DNA of 7,440 nt from Anaerolineaceae bacterium (GTDB taxonomy: Bacteria; Chloroflexota; Anaerolineae; JAAYZQ01), in the NCBI GenBank assembly GCA_012514775.1, contig JAAYZQ010000076.1, positions 1 to 7,440 of the forward strand. Reading direction: 5' to 3'. The notes below the pieces were generated by a model. It searched no databases and was not told the DNA's origin. It saw nothing but the letters and a program-made list of their open reading frames with translations. The stretch's first letter is position 1, and each line of letters starts with the position of its first letter. A program made the translations under genes and the position numbers. This document shows, one piece after another, positions 5,271-7,440 of this stretch.

Positions 5271-6344
5271 ATGGCCGAATACCCAACCCTGAAAGCCTAT
5301 ATCGACGACATCTATACCTGCAACCGCACGCGCTGCGGCTTTTGCAGCGTAGAATGTCCCGTCTTCCGGGTCAAGCACCTGGAAAGTTATGCCAGCCGGG
5401 GGCGCATGTTGGCCGCCCGCGGCCTTCTCGAAGGACACCTGGAGCCATCTGCCGAGCTACAGGAGGTCATGGACGCCTGCCTCATGTGCGGCTACTGCCA
5501 GTCGCGCTGCGCGCTGCCCAACATGGACATCTTTGCCGCCGTGCGTGAAGAGCTCCGGGCCGCGGGTTTTGTCTCGCCGAAGCACGAGAAGACGGCGGCC
5601 CGCATCCTGGAGGAAGGCACGCTCTTTGACCGGCCTATGCCCTACCGGCGGGTGGGGACCCAACCTCTCTACCTGGGCTGTGCCTACCAGAGCAAGCCCC
5701 AGGAGGTCAAGACCATCGTCTCCGTGCTGGAAAAGGTGGGGCTGGATCCCCTGGTGTCCGATGAGGTGTGCTGTAGCTACATCGTCGGCGCCACGGGCCT
5801 GTCGGACGAGTTCGAGCGAGCCCAGGGGCGCTTTCGGCAAGTCTATGGCCCGCACCTGGACGGCGAGATCCTGACCGTCTGCCCCACCTGTACGGCGACC
5901 CTGAAGGACGAGTACGGGCTCAACGTGAAGCATGCCCTGGTGGCTGTTGCCGAGCGCCTGGCAGAGATGGACCTGGAACCCCTCAATCTGAAGGTAACCT
6001 ATCACGATCCATGCCACCTGGGCCGCATGCTGGGCGTCACCGAAGAGCCGCGCCAGATCCTGCGGGCCCTGGGCATCGAAGTGATCGAGATGACCCACCA
6101 CGGCACCTTCTCGACCTGCTGTGGAGGTGGCGGCGGCCTGCTTGACGTGGACCGCAACCTGGCCGTCGAGGTATCCAAGAACAGGATACGCGAAGCCGTG
6201 GAGGTCGGAGCCCGGACCATCGTCACCGCCTGTCCCACCTGCCAGCCGACCCTCCTGCGGGGGGCCGGCCGCATGGCCAATGAGCTGGGCTATTTTGTCG
6301 ACGTCCTCGACTTGTGGGAGTTGCTGGACAAGGTGCTGGACTGA
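5271..6344 (+). CDS. GlcF-like (Fe-S)-binding protein with two CCG domains
   Basis: This 357-residue electron-transfer partner of the flavoprotein upstream begins with two ferredoxin-type [4Fe-4S] motifs. One is C17-x4-C22-x2-C25-x3-C29-P (CNRTRCGFCSVECPVF) and the other C70-x2-C73-x2-C76-x3-C80. Two complete CCG (DUF224, GlcF/HdrB/LldE type) motifs follow: C137...C167-C168...C204-x2-C207 and C248...C283-C284...C321-x2-C324, with DPCHLGR and CCGGGGG. In HdrB such motifs bind non-cubane clusters. No transmembrane helix is evident, so it is a peripheral or cytosolic subunit. An in-frame ATG at 5256 overlaps the upstream stop as ATGA. I prefer ATG 5271 because AAGGAGG (5259-5265) sits 5 nt before it and the product then begins with the usual short helix. 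It is the last gene of the unit, 20 nt before a terminator. Confidence 0.88.
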   Translation: MAEYPTLKAYIDDIYTCNRTRCGFCSVECPVFRVKHLESYASRGRMLAARGLLEGHLEPSAELQEVMDACLMCGYCQSRCALPNMDIFAAVREELRAAGFVSPKHEKTAARILEEGTLFDRPMPYRRVGTQPLYLGCAYQSKPQEVKTIVSVLEKVGLDPLVSDEVCCSYIVGATGLSDEFERAQGRFRQVYGPHLDGEILTVCPTCTATLKDEYGLNVKHALVAVAERLAEMDLEPLNLKVTYHDPCHLGRMLGVTEEPRQILRALGIEVIEMTHHGTFSTCCGGGGGLLDVDRNLAVEVSKNRIREAVEVGARTIVTACPTCQPTLLRGAGRMANELGYFVDVLDLWELLDKVLD

Positions 6345-6363
6345 GAAAAGAGGAAACGGCTGC

Positions 6364-6414
6364 AGGCCATTGGACGCTGACGAGAGTCGCCGGCGTCCAA
6401 TGGCCTCTTTTTTT
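6364..6414 (+). terminator. Intrinsic terminator of the GlcD/GlcF-like unit
   Basis: A perfect 14-bp stem (6364-6377 with 6393-6406, AGGCCATTGGACGC) closes a 15-nt loop, then C and seven T (6408-6414). It starts 20 nt after the stop at 6344. The zinc-ribbon gene on the other strand ends inside the T-run (TAA at 6415-6413), so the hairpin also follows that gene. On the minus strand the tail is only loosely T-rich, so termination there would be weaker. Confidence 0.95.
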
Positions 6415-7114
6415 ATCCTCCGTAGAGGAGCCGGTTGCAGACCGGGCAGTAGTGGCGACCCTCGCCGCGGGCCACGGCATCGGCCACGCCCGTGGGTACG
6501 TCAACGCCACACACCTGGCAGATGCCCTTCTTGAGCAGGGCAAGGCCGATGCCCCCGTAGCGCTGCCGCAAATCGTCATAGTCGGCCAGGTCGCGGGCCG
6601 GGATGGGAGCCCGCAGGGCCTCTCGCTCGCCCTCCAGGTCCTGCAGCTCAACGGCCAACTGCTCTTTCTCCGCCTGCAGGTGCTCCTGATCCTCGCGCCA
6701 GGCGGCCTCGATCTGGCGCAGGCGAGCCTGCCGCTCCGCCAGCTCGGCCTCCTGCCCCTCGATCTCGATCATCAGCTCCAGCTCCTGATCCTCCAGCTCG
6801 GAGCGCCGGCGGCGCAGAGCGCCCGCCTCTTCTTGCAGGCCGGATAACTCCTTGGGGTTGCGAACCTTGCCACCGTAGAGGCGATCCTGGTTGATCTTGA
6901 GCTTGCTGTTGACCGAAGAGACGTCCATCTCAAGGGAACGCAGTCGCTTTTTCAGCCCCTCCAGCACCTCCTCCGTCTCGGCCGCCGTCTCGCGGGCCTG
7001 GAGCAGGTCCTGGGTCTCTCCCAGCGCCTCCTCGACCTGGGTTAGCCGCTCTTGCTTGGCCGTCCATTCACTGTCTACGAGCTGCAGGCGATAAAGTTGT
7101 TTCAGGACAGTCAT
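6413..7114 (-). CDS. COG1579 coiled-coil protein with C4-type zinc ribbon
   Basis: The product has 233 residues and is close to full length for the COG1579/zf-RING_7 (DUF164) family. Residues about 1-165 are a long antiparallel coiled coil rich in Glu, Gln, Leu and Arg. It contains the family's conserved break YGGKVRNPKEL (80-90). The end is a zinc ribbon: C199-x2-C202 (CQVCGVDVP) and C223-x2-C226 (YCPVCNRLLY), four Cys for one zinc. The family is thought to bind nucleic acid or protein partners, but its role is not settled, and nothing here narrows it. ATG 7114 has GAGGAG 5 nt upstream. No convincing promoter lies between it and the terminator at 7179-7213, so it may depend on read-through from the small unit upstream. 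It is convergent with the redox operon. Confidence 0.9.
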   Translation of the reverse strand: MTVLKQLYRLQLVDSEWTAKQERLTQVEEALGETQDLLQARETAAETEEVLEGLKKRLRSLEMDVSSVNSKLKINQDRLYGGKVRNPKELSGLQEEAGALRRRRSELEDQELELMIEIEGQEAELAERQARLRQIEAAWREDQEHLQAEKEQLAVELQDLEGEREALRAPIPARDLADYDDLRQRYGGIGLALLKKGICQVCGVDVPTGVADAVARGEGRHYCPVCNRLLYGG

Positions 7115-7178
7115 ACGCGCTCCTCAGCAATTCCCTGGCCGGCTGCACCCGGGCCGCGGCTACACCGCCAGGTAGATG

Positions 7179-7213
7179 AAAAAAGGGCCTCATGCATGGT
7201 GCATCAGGCCCTT
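7179..7213 (-). terminator. Strong intrinsic terminator, minus strand
   Basis: Read on the minus strand, AAGGGCCTGATGCA (7213-7200), loop CCA, then TGCATGAGGCCCTT (7196-7183), with 13 of 14 positions paired (one C-C mismatch on the plus strand), followed by TTTTTT (7184-7179). It lies between the small ORF, whose TGA is inside the left arm, and the zinc-ribbon gene 65 nt downstream. It would end transcripts entering from the right, either wholly or as an attenuator. Confidence 0.85.
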
Positions 7214-7293
7214 GTAGGCGATGGAACAGGAGGGGAACCCGCCTGGCCCCCTCCCGGCGCTGCTTGTTGGCTACACTGCTTTTGCTCTGGCAT
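7204..7293 (-). CDS. Candidate small protein or leader peptide, 29 aa
   Basis: The ORF starts MPEQKQCSQQAAPGGG and continues Gly/Pro/Ser-rich to a TGA at 7206-7204. I recognise no family. It is supported by context rather than homology. A promoter lies 28 bp upstream, GGAG (7302-7299) lies 5 nt before this ATG (another ATG is directly before it at 7296), and a strong terminator begins within the last codons. The residues are mostly disordered types (Gln, Pro, Gly, Ala) with one Cys and no hydrophobic segment. The frame is open further upstream to 7425, but the promoter lies in that part. It could be a leader peptide for attenuation of the zinc-ribbon gene, a free small protein, or chance coding in a small RNA of about 135 nt. 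Confidence 0.35.
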   Translation of the reverse strand: MPEQKQCSQQAAPGGGQAGSPPVPSPTRA

Positions 7294-7320
7294 CATCTCT
7301 CCACCAGTCCTCGACGTCCC

Positions 7321-7349
7321 ATTGTACCACACTTTGTGGCGGGGAGCAA
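7321..7349 (-). promoter_or_regulatory. Leftward promoter of the small unit
   Basis: On the minus strand TGG-TACAAT (extended -10, hexamer 7326-7321) has TTGCTC (7349-7344) 17 bp upstream. Initiation would be near 7314, about 20 nt before the small ORF. The -35 matches only three positions; the extended -10 is the main support. Confidence 0.55.
7327..7339. promoter_or_regulatory. Palindrome in the leftward promoter spacer
   Basis: CCACA-CTT-TGTGG, 5-bp arms around 3 bp, lies between the -10 and -35 of the leftward promoter and touches the -10. This is a possible repressor site. The repeat is short, so chance is a real alternative. Confidence 0.3.
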
Positions 7350-7352
7350 ACA

Positions 7353-7366
7353 TGCCAAGGTTGGCA
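7353..7366. promoter_or_regulatory. Palindrome TGCCAA-GG-TTGGCA between divergent promoters
   Basis: This is a perfect inverted repeat with 6-bp arms and a 2-bp centre. It lies just upstream of the leftward -35 (7344-7349) and 38 bp before the rightward -35 (7404). Size and place suit a dimeric regulator acting on one or both promoters. The regulator is unknown. Confidence 0.4.
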
Positions 7367-7403
7367 GACGGAAGAACGATTGGCCGTGGGACTTTTATCT
7401 TAG

Positions 7404-7432
7404 TTGACACTCGGCGGATCTTCATGTATCAT
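7404..7432 (+). promoter_or_regulatory. Rightward promoter for a gene beyond the window
   Basis: TTGACA (7404-7409), a 17-bp spacer and TATCAT (7427-7432) give 6/6 and 5/6 matches. Initiation would fall at about the last base of the window, so the gene it serves is not visible. Confidence 0.75.
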
Positions 7433-7440
7433 GGGCGAGA

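Noticed and set aside
7115..7440. RNase P RNA (rnpB), sometimes near COG1579 genes in actinomycetes
   Set aside because: The interval is too short and lacks the GAGGAAAGTCC and ACAGAAA conserved blocks on both strands.

Overview
The window is GC-rich bacterial DNA. It has Gram-type promoters with frequent extended -10 elements, clear Shine-Dalgarno (SD) sites and a lipoprotein signal peptide. The combination of a YggT-family protein, a LolA/LppX-like lipoprotein with a Pro/Thr linker, a COG1579 zinc-ribbon coiled-coil protein and several redox enzymes fits the Chloroflexota (for example Anaerolineae-like lineages). That placement is an inference from style, not proof.

Layout. (a) 2-154: C-terminus of a YggT-family membrane protein, plus strand. 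(b) 267-1178: a lipoprotein on the minus strand, with its own extended -10 promoter at about 1225-1252. (c) 1335-3560: a plus-strand operon of an FAD-dependent DAO-family amine/amino-acid oxidoreductase and an ornithine cyclodeaminase/mu-crystallin-family reductase. It is driven by a good promoter that carries a palindrome between -35 and -10. (d) 3587-6414: a second plus-strand unit. A fully consensus promoter (TTGACA, 17 bp, TATAAT) is followed by a leader of about 174 nt with strong crossing stems, then a GlcD-like FAD oxidase, a GlcF-like iron-sulfur protein with two CCG motifs, and a textbook intrinsic terminator. (e) 6413-7114: a COG1579 zinc-ribbon protein on the minus strand, convergent with (d). 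(f) 7179-7326: a tiny minus-strand unit made of promoter, SD, a 29-codon ORF and a strong terminator, lying directly upstream of (e). (g) 7404-7432: a strong rightward promoter for a gene beyond the window, separated from (f) by palindromes. The 112-base gap at 155-266 between the convergent genes (a) and (b) holds only short GC-rich repeats and no T-tracted terminator.

How the parts could work together. The four redox genes look like a catabolic module. A flavoprotein oxidises an amino or imino acid, an OCD-family enzyme interconverts an imine/keto acid and an amine, and a GlcD/GlcF pair oxidises a 2-hydroxy acid and passes electrons through iron-sulfur clusters toward quinone or another carrier. 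The substrate cannot be read from the sequence. The most interesting signal is the structured leader before the GlcD/GlcF pair, which looks like a cis-regulatory RNA (riboswitch or attenuator) of a class I could not match to any consensus I remember. Second is the small attenuator-like unit at the right end.
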